Positions 43,987 to 52,408 of a stretch of DNA of 64,000 bases are shown in pieces; the first letter of the stretch is position 1; each line of letters begins with the position of its first letter. Both the position numbers and the translations under genes were made by a program. Under the pieces are notes generated by a model that ran no database searches, was not told the origin of the DNA, and was given only the letters and a program-made list of their open reading frames with translations. Where the stretch lies: assembly GCF_015291745.1 (NCBI RefSeq), contig NZ_CP030059.1:3065501-3129500 (forward strand). Direction: 5' to 3'. The stretch comes from Bradyrhizobium sp. CCBAU 53351 (lineage in GTDB: Bacteria > Pseudomonadota > Alphaproteobacteria > Rhizobiales > Xanthobacteraceae).

Positions 43987-44361
43987 ATGGTTTTTCTCAG
44001 CTTCGTCTACCGCTTTCTCACCAATTTCGCGTTCATGGCGATGGTGTACTTCAGCCTGAACTTCATGGAGAAATATCCGAACCGGGCGATCCTGGCGATC
44101 CTGGTGCTGGTCTATGCCGCCATGCGCGCCGTCTCGACGCTGCGCGCGTTCTACTTCTACCAGAAGATCGAGAAGCTCGAGGCTGAGACGCGGCGCCTTC
44201 AGGGCCCGATCAACGACGGCGCCGGCGGGACGAACGCACGCAAGCAGGTCGTCGCCGACGTCGCGCGGCTGCGGCGCGACGGCGAGCTCAAGTCCTATAT
44301 GGACCTGTTCTTCCTGGCGCTGATCGTGCTGCTCTGCGTCGCCGCCATCATGCGGCAGTGA
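43987..44361 (+). CDS. Integral membrane protein of unknown function
   Basis: A 124-residue protein with three hydrophobic segments: residues 1-24 (VFLSFVYRFLTNFAFMAMVY), about 33-50 (AILAILVLVYAAMRAV) and 106-122 (LFFLALIVLLCVAAIM). A charged loop with IEKLEAETRRLQGP and ARKQVVADVARLRRD lies between the last two and may form a short coiled coil. It is not a family I recognise. The stop is one base from the stop of the converging deacetylase gene. Confidence 0.65.
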   Translation: MVFLSFVYRFLTNFAFMAMVYFSLNFMEKYPNRAILAILVLVYAAMRAVSTLRAFYFYQKIEKLEAETRRLQGPINDGAGGTNARKQVVADVARLRRDGELKSYMDLFFLALIVLLCVAAIMRQ

Positions 44362-44362
44362 A

Positions 44363-45634
44363 CTAGGCGCGCTTCTTCAGACTGGCGACGCGGGTCGGGC
44401 GCGGCGTACCGTTCTTGACCTGCGCGGCGTGCTTGGGCGCGACCGGTGCCGCATGCGCGGCGTGCCGGGCCTGGGGCTTGGCTGTCTTGCTGGCCGTCTT
44501 GCCCTTTGCGACCTTGCCTCCGGCCGGCCTCTCCGCCGCCATCGCCATCCGCGTCGCGGCACGCCGCGACAAGGTCGTCGACAGCAGCACCTCGACCGAG
44601 CCTTCCGGAATCGCAAACAGCGCGCGGCCGGGCACGGGCAGGGTGGATGCGAGATCCATCTGCCCTTTGGTCCGGCGCGGCAGCAGCGATCGATGCGCGG
44701 CTTCCGCATTGAGGTCGGCGAGCGAGGGCGCCGGGAGCGTCCGCGTCTCCGTGAACACGAAGTGCGGCACGGCCGGCCAGCGCGCGATCGGCACCGTCTC
44801 GGTCGGCGGATGCAGCAGCCATTCCACCGGCGTGGTCGGCGTTGCCGGCCGGTCGGCGGTGGCCGGCACCACATGCACGATGCGATAGCCGCGCGCCTTG
44901 AGGTCGCGGATGATTTTCGGCAGCGCCGCCACGGTGCGGGCCTGGATGTCGTGCAGCAGCAGAATGCCCTTGCCCTTGGCCTCCAGCCGCTGGATCGCGA
45001 GCTGGTAGACGCGGTCGGACGAGACATGGCGCCAGTCGTCGGCCGGGAAGTCGGCGCTCCAGACCTGGATGCCGCGTGAGATCAAGTAATTCTCGACACC
45101 CTCGGCGCGCATCAGGCCGGGAATGCGGAAGAACGGGGCGAGCTTGGACGGGTCCGTCATCGCGGCCGAGGTCCACTCGATGCCGCCGTTGATCTCGGGC
45201 TCGAACTTCTCGAGCGGCATCCGGTCGAAGGTCAGCGGATGGTTCATGCTGTGGGTGCCGACGGTGTGCCCCGCCGCCACCAGCTTGCGCACGCCTTCCG
45301 GGTTCGCCTTGGCTTGGCTGCCGATGATGAAGAAGGTCGCCTTGATGCACTCGTCGTCGAGCATCTTGAGGACCTGGTTGGAATATTTCGGCAGCGGTCC
45401 GTCGTCGAAGGTCAGAACGACTTCGTGGTCCTTCAGCGGCAGCGTCTCGCGGTACTGCATGGTGCCGATGCGCGGGTGCTCGCGCGGATCGACCACGAGG
45501 GTGCGGGAGGTTCCGAGCGCGTCGGGATGGCCCGGACAGTCGGCCGCGAGCGCCGCCGGCGATCCGACGGTGAACAACCCGAGGCAAAGGACGATCCACG
45601 ATCGCGTCCGCAATACAACGCTACTTCCGATCAT
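44363..45634 (-). CDS. Secreted polysaccharide deacetylase with Lys/Ala-rich tail
   Basis: A 423-residue protein. Residues 1-30 are a signal peptide (SWIVLCLGLFTVGSPAALAA). The NodB homology domain (about 70-280) has VVLTFDDGP with the metal Asp, THSMNHP with the two metal His residues, FFRIPG and a C-terminal LLHD motif (GKGILLLHDIQ). All expected catalytic motifs are present. The last 110 residues are low-complexity, basic and Ala/Pro rich, ending VASLKKRA, and may bind an acidic polymer. The substrate could be peptidoglycan or an exopolysaccharide. A shorter paralogue lies immediately upstream at 45814-46620. Confidence 0.88.
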   Translation of the reverse strand: MIGSSVVLRTRSWIVLCLGLFTVGSPAALAADCPGHPDALGTSRTLVVDPREHPRIGTMQYRETLPLKDHEVVLTFDDGPLPKYSNQVLKMLDDECIKATFFIIGSQAKANPEGVRKLVAAGHTVGTHSMNHPLTFDRMPLEKFEPEINGGIEWTSAAMTDPSKLAPFFRIPGLMRAEGVENYLISRGIQVWSADFPADDWRHVSSDRVYQLAIQRLEAKGKGILLLHDIQARTVAALPKIIRDLKARGYRIVHVVPATADRPATPTTPVEWLLHPPTETVPIARWPAVPHFVFTETRTLPAPSLADLNAEAAHRSLLPRRTKGQMDLASTLPVPGRALFAIPEGSVEVLLSTTLSRRAATRMAMAAERPAGGKVAKGKTASKTAKPQARHAAHAAPVAPKHAAQVKNGTPRPTRVASLKKRA

Positions 45635-45813
45635 GAACCCGGTCTGCCCTCATATGCGATTGCCGCCATAGTAGGTCGGAGACATCAGGAAACGGTTCAG
45701 GCGCCAGAGGCCCTTTCCGCCACAAGATCCCCGTCCATTTGCAGGGCGTAGCATGAACAGAGTGTTAATAGGCCTCAAATCACCCCATTTTGCGTGGGCG
45801 TGACATTCCGGCA

Positions 45814-46620
45814 TCAGCGCGCATCGGCATTCTTCTGCGGCGGGGCTGACGGTACGATGTGGACGATCCGGTAGCCGTTCTCGCGCAGATAGCGCAGGAA
45901 GGCCGGCATGATCGCGGCGGTGCGGGCCTTGGGGTCGTGGAAGAGGACGATGCCCTTGCCGCTCGCGGCGAGGCGCTCCGTGACGAGCTTCAATTCCTGC
46001 TCCGGCGTCATCTCGTTCCAGTCGCTGGCCCACAGATCGGCCCCGAGCACGACGATGCCGCGCGATTGCAGCAGGTCGAGCTGGGCCGGCGTGCCCTCGA
46101 AATAGGGAAAGCGGAAGAACGGCGTCGATGGCGTCGTCGTCGCGGCCCCGTGCAGCGCCGTCTCGACGGCGGCGATGCCGCGGTCGATCTCGCTCCTGGC
46201 CTTGTCGAACGGGATCCGCGCCATGAACGGATGCGAGTAGGTGTGATGGCCGATGGTGTGGCCCTCGCGCGCGATGCGCTTGACCATGTCAGGCTGCTGG
46301 GAGGCGTGCAGGCCGATCAGGAAGAAGGTCGCGCGCACGCATTCCTGCGCCAGCGCCGCCAGCACCTTCGACGTCGTCGGCGGGTTCGGTCCGTCGTCGA
46401 AGGTCAGCACGACCTCGCGATCGGCCAGCGGCAGCGTCTGCGGAAAGCTCTTCAGGCCGACGCGCGGATATGTCTTGGCATCGACGCTCAGCACGCGCGA
46501 GGTGCCGAGCGCATCCTTGCGCGGGCACTCGGCGGCCTCCGTCGCGGCGATGCCGGCGAGTGCTGCGAGGGTCGCTGCCACCGCCATCGAGGTCCACCTC
46601 AGTCGAAGCATCTTTGTCAT
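45814..46620 (-). CDS. Secreted polysaccharide deacetylase (shorter paralogue)
   Basis: A 268-residue protein with a signal peptide (MAVAATLAALAGIAATEAAE) and one NodB domain. Motifs are VVLTFDDGPNPP, GHHTYSHPFM with the two metal His, FFRFPYFEG and GIVLFHDPKAR. It shares the N-terminal pattern ECP-K-DALGTSR-L-VD and the domain order with the 423-residue neighbour, so the two are a tandem duplication. It lacks the neighbour's basic tail. ATG 46620 is used; ATG 46611 is also possible. The gene diverges from mgtE. Confidence 0.88.
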   Translation of the reverse strand: MTKMLRLRWTSMAVAATLAALAGIAATEAAECPRKDALGTSRVLSVDAKTYPRVGLKSFPQTLPLADREVVLTFDDGPNPPTTSKVLAALAQECVRATFFLIGLHASQQPDMVKRIAREGHTIGHHTYSHPFMARIPFDKARSEIDRGIAAVETALHGAATTTPSTPFFRFPYFEGTPAQLDLLQSRGIVVLGADLWASDWNEMTPEQELKLVTERLAASGKGIVLFHDPKARTAAIMPAFLRYLRENGYRIVHIVPSAPPQKNADAR

Positions 46621-46703
46621 TGCGCTCGGAGTTGCCTTGTGGGTATTGCCTGAACCGTCAGCCCAGATCACCCGTTCCAACCTGTCAAACGGCGAGGCGC
46701 GCC

Positions 46704-48125
46704 ATGGATGAACATATGGACGTGGCCGCACCCGTTGCGGATTCGGTACTCGACCACGTGCCGATGCGCAATGAAGACGGCGACATCAGGCACGAATTCG
46801 TCGAGGAGATCGCGCGTGCGATCGAGGCCGGCGACAGCGCCTCGCTGCGTGCCTGCGTCGCCGAGCTGCACGAGGCCGATCTCGGCGATCTCATCGGCGC
46901 GCTGGAGCCCGACGACCGCGTCCGCCTGGTCGAGCTCACCGGGGCCGACTTCGACTTCTCCGCGCTGAACGAGGTCGACGAGGCCGTCCGCGAGGAGATC
47001 CTGGAGGAACTGCCGCCGGAGACGGTCGCCGAGGGTGTCCGCGAGCTCGAATCCGACGATGCGGTCGAGCTGCTGGAGACGCTCGACCAGGCCGAGCAGG
47101 AGGAGATCCTCGAGAAGCTGCCGCTGAAGGAGCGCGTCGCGCTCGAGCGCAGCCTGCTGTACCCGGAGAATTCCGCGGGCCGCCGCATGCAGACCGAGTT
47201 CATCGCGGTGCCCCAGGATTTCACCGTGGGCCAGGCGATCGACTACATGCGCGAGACGCCGGATCTGCCCGACCGCTTCTACGAGATCTATGTCGTCGAC
47301 AAGGACCAGCACTGGCAGGGCGCAGTCCCCCTCGACGTGCTGCTGCGCGCGCGCCGGCCGATCGCGCTGACCGAGCTGACCGACGAGGACCGCCGCCGCG
47401 TCTCCGTCCTGGAGGACCAGGAGGAGGTGGCGCGCATGTTCGGCAAGTACAATCTCGTCGCAGCCCCCGTGCTCGACACCCAGGATCGCCTGGTCGGCGT
47501 CATCACCGTCGACGACGTCGTCGACGTCATCGAGGAGGAGGCGGACGAGGACCTCAAGGCGCTCGGCGGCGTCACCAGCGACGAAGAGCTGTCGGACACC
47601 TTCCTGACCATCGCGCGCGGCCGCTTCAACTGGCTGCTGGTCAATCTCGCCACCGCCTTCCTCGCATCCTCCGTGCTCGGCCTGTTCGAGGGCCAGCTCG
47701 AGAAGATGGTCGCGCTCGCCGTGCTGGCCCCGATCGTGGCGAGCCAGGGCGGCAACGCCGCGACCCAGACCATGACGGTGGCGGTGCGGGCGCTGGCAAC
47801 GCGCGAGCTCGGCGCCTCCAACGCCTGGCGCGTGGTGATGCGCGAGGGCCTGGTCGGCCTGATCAATGGTCTCGCCTTCGCGGTCATCACGGGCATCGCG
47901 GCGGTCGCCTGGTTCAAGATCCCGGGCCTCGGCATCGTCATCGGGCTTGCGATGGTCTGCAACCTCATCGCCGGCGCGCTCGGCGGCATCCTGATCCCGA
48001 TGGCGCTGGAGCGCGTCAGGGCCGATCCGGCGGTGGCGTCGGGAACGTTCGTCACCACCGTTACCGACGTCGTCGGCTTCTTCTCGTTCCTCGGCATCGC
48101 GACGCTCTGGTTCGGGCTGAGGTAG
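46704..48125 (+). CDS. mgtE: Magnesium transporter MgtE
   Basis: A 473-residue MgtE. An acidic superhelical N domain covers about residues 35-155 (ADLGDLIGALEPDDRVRLVE, EEILEELPPETVAEG). CBS1 and CBS2 follow at about 160-285, with AAPVLDTQDRLVGVITVDDV in CBS2. The five-helix channel domain begins near 310 with NWLLVNLATAFLASS. It holds the signature ASQGGNAATQT and ends in GFFSFLGIATLWFGL. The N and CBS domains sense Mg2+ and gate the channel. ATG 46704 lies after GGCGAGG. I see no Mg2+ riboswitch in the 83-base leader. Confidence 0.95.
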   Translation: MDEHMDVAAPVADSVLDHVPMRNEDGDIRHEFVEEIARAIEAGDSASLRACVAELHEADLGDLIGALEPDDRVRLVELTGADFDFSALNEVDEAVREEILEELPPETVAEGVRELESDDAVELLETLDQAEQEEILEKLPLKERVALERSLLYPENSAGRRMQTEFIAVPQDFTVGQAIDYMRETPDLPDRFYEIYVVDKDQHWQGAVPLDVLLRARRPIALTELTDEDRRRVSVLEDQEEVARMFGKYNLVAAPVLDTQDRLVGVITVDDVVDVIEEEADEDLKALGGVTSDEELSDTFLTIARGRFNWLLVNLATAFLASSVLGLFEGQLEKMVALAVLAPIVASQGGNAATQTMTVAVRALATRELGASNAWRVVMREGLVGLINGLAFAVITGIAAVAWFKIPGLGIVIGLAMVCNLIAGALGGILIPMALERVRADPAVASGTFVTTVTDVVGFFSFLGIATLWFGLR

Positions 48126-48127
48126 GG

Positions 48128-48260
48128 CGTGTCCCGGGCGCGCTGCGGCGCGTAGCGCTGCGCAGAACCGGGGCCCAGAAGGCGGCATACTCCGGCGAGA
48201 TGAGCCCCGGTTCTGCAGTGCATCGCGAAGGCGCGCTGCGCCGCGTCCGGGGCACGAGAC
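48128..48260. repeat. Dispersed palindromic element, family B
   Basis: CGTGTCCCGGGCGCGCTGCGGCG pairs with the far end CGCGTCCGGGGCACGAG; an inner AACCGGGGC / GCCCCGGTT pair is also present. It matches the copy at 25459-25602 and follows mgtE directly. Confidence 0.78.
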
Positions 48261-48329
48261 CCATGCACGACCTTTTAATCCGAACTTAAGCGACCTGCCG
48301 CATCATCGCCCGCGCTTGGGGGAATAAGC

Positions 48330-48641
48330 ATGCGTGTGCGATTGAAGGCGGACGGACGGATCGTCGAAGTGCGGGACGGGCAGGAGTTTCCGGTCCAACC
48401 GTCTGCGGTCGAGCCTACGGCCAATGCCGCGCCCGCCGAGGCTTCCTCGCTCGCGGTGCGTGATTTGCGCCGCCGCGCCTGCCTGACCCAGATGGAGTTC
48501 GCCGCCAAGCTCGGCGTTCCCGTCGAGACGATCCGCAATTGGGAGCAGGGCAAACGTGCTCCACGGGGACCGGCCCGCGCGCTGCTCGCAGTGATCGCGC
48601 ACGCCCCGGATACGGTGTTCCAGGCGCTCGCCAAGGCCTGA
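48330..48641 (+). CDS. XRE-type helix-turn-helix protein
   Basis: A 103-residue protein. The first 40 residues are a short strand-like segment (VRLKADGRIVEVRDGQEFPV) and an Ala/Pro linker. An HTH of the antitoxin/XRE type covers about residues 44-95: VRDLRRRACLTQMEFAAKLG, then PVETIRNWEQGKRAPRGPAR. Proteins of this form act as antitoxins (HigA/MqsA-like) or as small repressors. No toxin gene lies next to it, so it may be a solitary regulator. The ribosome site is weak (GGGGGAA). Confidence 0.8.
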   Translation: MRVRLKADGRIVEVRDGQEFPVQPSAVEPTANAAPAEASSLAVRDLRRRACLTQMEFAAKLGVPVETIRNWEQGKRAPRGPARALLAVIAHAPDTVFQALAKA

Positions 48642-48715
48642 CGGACCAACCGGCTTCGACGCGAACCTCCCGTTAGCATTGCGCCAAATAACCCGCCGAA
48701 CTGTTGCGGCCTCCG

Positions 48716-48744
48716 TTGGCAGCGTCATGGGCGGGGTCCATAAT
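48716..48744 (+). promoter_or_regulatory. Promoter of the aldo/keto reductase gene
   Basis: TTGGCA (48716-48721), a 17-base spacer and CATAAT (48739-48744) each differ from the sigma-70 consensus by one base. It lies 46 bases ahead of ATG 48791. Confidence 0.6.
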
Positions 48745-48790
48745 GCCGCCTGATGAGGTTTGGGGCTGACGCAACGGAAGAGGAGTCCTC

Positions 48791-49609
48791 ATGCTGTTCG
48801 TCGAGGCCAATGGCGCGAGAATTCCGGCGATCGGGCTCGGGACCTGGGAGCTGAGCGGAAGGCCTGCCGCGCGCGTGGTCGAGCAGGCGCTGCGGCTCGG
48901 CTATCGCCACATCGACACCGCCCAGGTCTACGACAATGAACGCGAGGTCGGCGATGGCTTGCGCGCCTCTGGCGTGCGGCGTGACGAAATCTTGCTCACC
49001 ACCAAGGTCTGGACCAACCATTTCGCGCCCCACGATCTCGAGCGCTCGGTCAAGGAGAGCCTGGCGCGAATGCGGCTTCCGAGCGTCGACCTGCTGCTGC
49101 TGCACTGGCCCAATTCGCACGTGCCGCTGGCCGAGACGCTTGGCGCGCTGTCGCATGCCAAGACGATGGGCCTGACCCGCCACATCGGCGTCTCCAATTT
49201 CACGGTGGCGCTGATCGAGCAGGCGGTGGCGCTATCGCCGGAGCCGCTCGTCTGCAACCAGGTCGAGTACCATCCCTATCTCGACCAGGCGAAGGTGCGT
49301 GCGGCCTGCGACAAGCATGGCCTCGCCCTCGTCGCCTACAGCCCGATCGCCAAGGGGCGCATCAAGACCGACCAGACGCTGGCCGAGATCGGGCGCAGCC
49401 ACCACAAGTCGCCGGCGCAGGTCTGCCTGCGCTGGCTGATGCAACAGAATGTCGCTGCGATCCCGCGCACCTCGCGCATCGAGCGCCTCTCTGAAAACAT
49501 CGAGATCTTCGATTTCGAGCTGTCGGACGACGAGATGAGCCAGATCGCCGCGCTCGCCAATCCGAAGGGCCGCCTGACCGACTTCGGCTTCGCCCCGAAA
49601 TGGGATTGA
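48791..49609 (+). CDS. Aldo/keto reductase
   Basis: A 272-residue (alpha/beta)8 reductase of the AKR superfamily. The catalytic tetrad is complete: Asp42 and Tyr47 in HIDTAQVYDNE, Lys72 in LTTKVW and His105 in LLLLHWP. Family signatures HIGVSNFTVALIEQAV and IPRTSRIERLSENIEIFDFEL are also present. The length fits the 2,5-diketo-D-gluconate reductase type, though substrate range in this family is broad. GAGGAG lies eight bases upstream of ATG 48791, and a clear sigma-70-type promoter precedes it. Confidence 0.93.
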   Translation: MLFVEANGARIPAIGLGTWELSGRPAARVVEQALRLGYRHIDTAQVYDNEREVGDGLRASGVRRDEILLTTKVWTNHFAPHDLERSVKESLARMRLPSVDLLLLHWPNSHVPLAETLGALSHAKTMGLTRHIGVSNFTVALIEQAVALSPEPLVCNQVEYHPYLDQAKVRAACDKHGLALVAYSPIAKGRIKTDQTLAEIGRSHHKSPAQVCLRWLMQQNVAAIPRTSRIERLSENIEIFDFELSDDEMSQIAALANPKGRLTDFGFAPKWD

Positions 49610-49658
49610 GGGGCGACCGCGGTATGCTAACAGCAGGGCGGCAATCCAAGATCGGGCA

Positions 49659-50627
49659 ATGGAACTGCGGACAATCATACGGACGGACGTTGCAGCGTCG
49701 GCGATCGCGCATCTGACGCTGGTGGCGCTGATCATCGTGATCAGCGAAGTCCATCCGTTTCGCAGCCAGCCGCCCGAAACCGTCACGGTAGACATCGTCA
49801 CGCCGGAGCAGGTGAAAGAGGAGGAGGCCAAAGCGGAGGAGAAGGTCAAGGAAGAGGTCAAGGAGAAGCCCCCGGAGCCGCTCCCCGATCTGAAGCTGCC
49901 GAAGCTGGATATCACCGACAAGGAAAAGGCGCCCGCGGCGTCGAAGCCTGCGGCCCAGCAGCCGGCCGCATCGCCATCGCCATCACCGTCGCCTGAACCG
50001 CAACGGCCCGCGCAGCAACAGCCCCAGCAGCAACAACCGCAGCAGCAGCCTTCGCCAAAGCCGCGCGAGGCCAACGCGCAGCCGCAACAACAGTCGCCTG
50101 CGCAACAGCAGCCGCCGCAGCAACCCCAGCCTCAACCGCCGCCGCAGCCCGAGGCGATGCCGCAGCAGCAAGCCGCACCGCCGCCGGCCTATCAGGCGCC
50201 GCAGCCCGACGTCACCGTCAAGTATGGCGTCATGCTGGGACTGCCGCCTGAAATGCCGCCGCCGCTGCCGAAAGACGCCCCCAAGGACGATGGCGGCGAC
50301 GCCAAGGATTCGATCGCAGCCAAGCTGCCGGCCGAAATCGTCGCCGCGCTTCGCAGCCATTTGCGCAGCTGTGCGAAAATGCCGGCCGGACTTAGCTCGA
50401 CTGACAACATTCACATCAAGCTGCGCACGGTGTTTGCGACCGACGGCACGCTGGCCCGCGAGCCGATCCTGCTCGAAGCCCCGCCGTCCGCGAAAGGCGT
50501 GGCCCTCGTGAAGTCCGCGATGAGCGCTCTGCAGAACTGCCAGCCCTACAAGATGCTGCCTGCCAATCTCTACGAGGAATGGAAGGTGCTGGACCTGCCG
50601 TTCAGCCCACGGGATCTCGGAGGGTAG
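49659..50627 (+). CDS. TolA/TonB-like envelope protein with Pro/Gln-rich stalk
   Basis: A 322-residue protein. Residues 10-30 form a single membrane anchor (SAIAHLTLVALIIVISEVHPF). An acidic/basic coiled segment KEEEAKAEEKVKEEVKEK follows, then about 100 residues dominated by Pro and Gln (QQQPQQQ runs). A C-terminal globular domain from about residue 215 has IVAALRSHLRSCAKMPAGL and a Cys pair (Cys and QNC). The architecture is that of TolA or TonB. No tolQ, tolR, exbB or exbD gene is adjacent, so its motor partner is encoded elsewhere. ATG 49659 starts just before the anchor. Confidence 0.78.
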   Translation: MELRTIIRTDVAASAIAHLTLVALIIVISEVHPFRSQPPETVTVDIVTPEQVKEEEAKAEEKVKEEVKEKPPEPLPDLKLPKLDITDKEKAPAASKPAAQQPAASPSPSPSPEPQRPAQQQPQQQQPQQQPSPKPREANAQPQQQSPAQQQPPQQPQPQPPPQPEAMPQQQAAPPPAYQAPQPDVTVKYGVMLGLPPEMPPPLPKDAPKDDGGDAKDSIAAKLPAEIVAALRSHLRSCAKMPAGLSSTDNIHIKLRTVFATDGTLAREPILLEAPPSAKGVALVKSAMSALQNCQPYKMLPANLYEEWKVLDLPFSPRDLGG

Positions 50628-50632
50628 CTCTC

Positions 50633-50756
50633 GTAGCCCGGATGCAGCCAACGGGTCGGCGCGAAGCGCCGCCCGATGACAGGCTCCGCGTAATCCGCGA
50701 CGGTGCAAAATGCTGGGTGAGCGGCCCCGGATTTCGCTGCGCTCCATCCGGGCTAC
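50633..50756. repeat. Dispersed palindromic element, family A
   Basis: GTAGCCCGGATG (50633) and CCATCCGGGCTAC (ending 50756) are the same outer arms as in 6055-6143, with a longer and different core that contains its own dyad GGCGCGAAGCGCC. Confidence 0.78.
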
Positions 50757-50799
50757 GCGACCGTGCCTGTGTTGGCCCTTGTCAATCCGTCTCGCTAAA

Positions 50800-51450
50800 A
50801 ACATTCCACTTTACCGAAATTCGGTTTTGGCGTATGTGTCGGCCATCCCGGCTCATCCAGGAGGGGCGATCTCGAGGTCGTCTTGATCGCGAGCCGGGCT
50901 TGCGGTGGACGCGGCAGCGTCGGCACGAGAGGTGCGGGCAGGGCGGGTAGTCCCTGTGAGCCCGCGGCCGCGTGCAGACGAACGGCGCTGCTAGGCTTCG
51001 TCTCGACTGTAAGTTTCGCAGCTCCGTCGACGGGGTTGGAAATACTGCGGCGACATGGCGGGCCGTGCGTACGGCAAAACCGTGTGGTCCTGGCCGTCGT
51101 TGCTACGGTCAAGCCCGTTCGAAGATGCGCGCGAGCCCAACCGGGTGGACGGCATCATCAATTCGAAGGGCGAGGGAGGCCAAAGGAAAGTTCGGCTCCC
51201 GGGAGAGCGCGGCATAAGCCGTCCGACCATCGCGCAGGGAAGGCCGAGTGATCGGCACCACCTGTATGCTGCTGTGCGGTTTTCTGCGTGCGCGTGCAAT
51301 TCGCGCAGCGGACCGCGGGTGCGATGTCAGCACCCGGCCTTCCCTGTGCCCTCTTGGATTTGAGGGTGCGAAGATGAAGCAAAGCTCGGGCGAAATCAGC
51401 CGCGAGGACGAGAAGCCATGTCCGCGATTCAAGCTGCCTGCCACAAGCTC
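50800..51450 (+). ncRNA. Long structured non-coding element (probable dispersed repeat)
   Basis: About 650 bases with no credible gene but many stems. ACCGAA-A-TTCGGT is at 50813-50825. CGGGC+AGGG (50935-50943) pairs with CCCT and GCCCG (50952-50964). The core has a 15-pair stem 51232-51246 / 51335-51349 with one G.U. Inside it are stem 51275-51280 / 51312-51317, hairpin 51289-51294 / 51302-51307, and hairpin 51318-51322 / 51330-51334. Together these form a closed junction. Short frames across the region overlap on both strands and lack ribosome sites. From memory, similar sequence recurs between genes in Bradyrhizobium genomes; this was not checked. The strand shown is the one described and is not proven. 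Confidence 0.55.
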
Positions 51451-51457
51451 GGTCTCG

Positions 51458-51544
51458 TAGGCGTGCAAAGCGAAGCGTGCCCACGACTTTGCGTATCGTC
51501 GTCGGACACGTGGGCAGGGCGCTTTGCGCCTTCGCCCACCTTAC
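51458..51544. repeat. Palindromic element, family E (GTAGGCGTGCAAAGCG)
   Basis: GTAGGCGTGCAAAGCGAAGCG is answered by CGCTTTGCGCCTTCGCCCACC near 51520-51542, with an inner dyad around CGTATCGTCGTCGGACACG. It is related to the short element at 30641-30694 and lies just before the stop of the converging DUF599 gene. Confidence 0.65.
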
Positions 51545-51572
51545 GGCACCGCGCCGCGTCGCACAGCCGCTC

Positions 51573-52286
51573 TCAATGACCGCGCCTGATCCCCTCATCA
51601 CCGTCCGCCTCCGGCGCCATCGCGGCCCAGGCGCTGGAGGCGAATTGCCGTCGCCAGGTCACGACCACCACGGCGGCGGTGGTGACGAACAGCACCCAGG
51701 GGCTGACGAACCAGCCGAGATAGCCGAGCGCGAAGAAGAAAGCGCGCTGGCCGCGGTTGAAATGGCGGCCGGCGGATTCGAACAGGCGCGAGGTGCGGAT
51801 GACGTGGGCTTCCGCCTCCGGCGTGTCGCGCCGCTCCGCCGGCGGCATGCCGCCGAACAGGATTGCGACATAATTGAACAGGCGATAGGCCCAGGCGAAC
51901 TTGAAAAAGGCGTAGACGCAGATCAGCACGAGGCCGACGCATTTCAGCTCCCACATGGCCGGCGAGGTGCTGAGGTCGATCGGCAGCTTGCTCAGGATCG
52001 TGATGGCGTCGTTGGTGGCATGCAGCAGCGCCAGCGCGCCCCCAAGCGCGAACAGGCTGGTCGAGGCGAAGAAGGCGGTGCCGTTCTGCAACGAGGCCAT
52101 GATCTGCATGTCGACCATGCGGGTGTCGCGGTCGAGCAGGCGGCGGACCCAGACCTCGCGGTAGCGGTTCATGCGCGCCGACAGGCTGTCCCGGCCGTAA
52201 GCCGAATGTTCCAGCGTCAGGGCATAGACCAGCCATTCGACGATGAAGAAGCCGACCGCGGTGACGTCGACCCAATGCCTGCTCAT
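51573..52286 (-). CDS. DUF599-family integral membrane protein
   Basis: A 237-residue membrane protein with four or five hydrophobic segments. The N-terminus VDVTAVGFFIVEWLVYALTLEHSAYGRDSLSARMNRYREVWVRRL is characteristic of DUF599, and the middle GTAFFASTSLFALGGALALLHAT and AHVIRTSRLFESAGRHFNRGQRAFFFALG also fit. Function unknown. ATG 52286 has AGGAGAGA eight bases upstream and is preferred to the upstream GTG/ATG options. The structured repeat lies immediately beyond its 3' end. Confidence 0.85.
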   Translation of the reverse strand: MSRHWVDVTAVGFFIVEWLVYALTLEHSAYGRDSLSARMNRYREVWVRRLLDRDTRMVDMQIMASLQNGTAFFASTSLFALGGALALLHATNDAITILSKLPIDLSTSPAMWELKCVGLVLICVYAFFKFAWAYRLFNYVAILFGGMPPAERRDTPEAEAHVIRTSRLFESAGRHFNRGQRAFFFALGYLGWFVSPWVLFVTTAAVVVVTWRRQFASSAWAAMAPEADGDEGIRRGH

Positions 52287-52408
52287 CTGTCTCTCCTCGG
52301 AAGCCGCCACGATTGCCACGCATGACAGGAGGCGGCAACGATTGATTGGCGGCAGGCGATGGCGTTAAAAGCGGCTCGCTTCAAAGCGTCTCGGGAAGGA
52401 CTGATGGC

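Noticed and set aside
46621..46703. Magnesium riboswitch ahead of mgtE
   Set aside because: The leader is only 83 bases, overlaps the divergent promoter and shows no M-box-like stems.
48330..48641. Toxin-antitoxin pair around the XRE protein
   Set aside because: The HTH protein resembles some antitoxins, but neither flank encodes a small toxin; a repeat lies on one side and a promoter region on the other.
51109..51468. Minus-strand frame of 119 residues inside the structured element
   Set aside because: Several competing frames cover the same bases on both strands, none has a ribosome site, and base pairing explains the sequence better.
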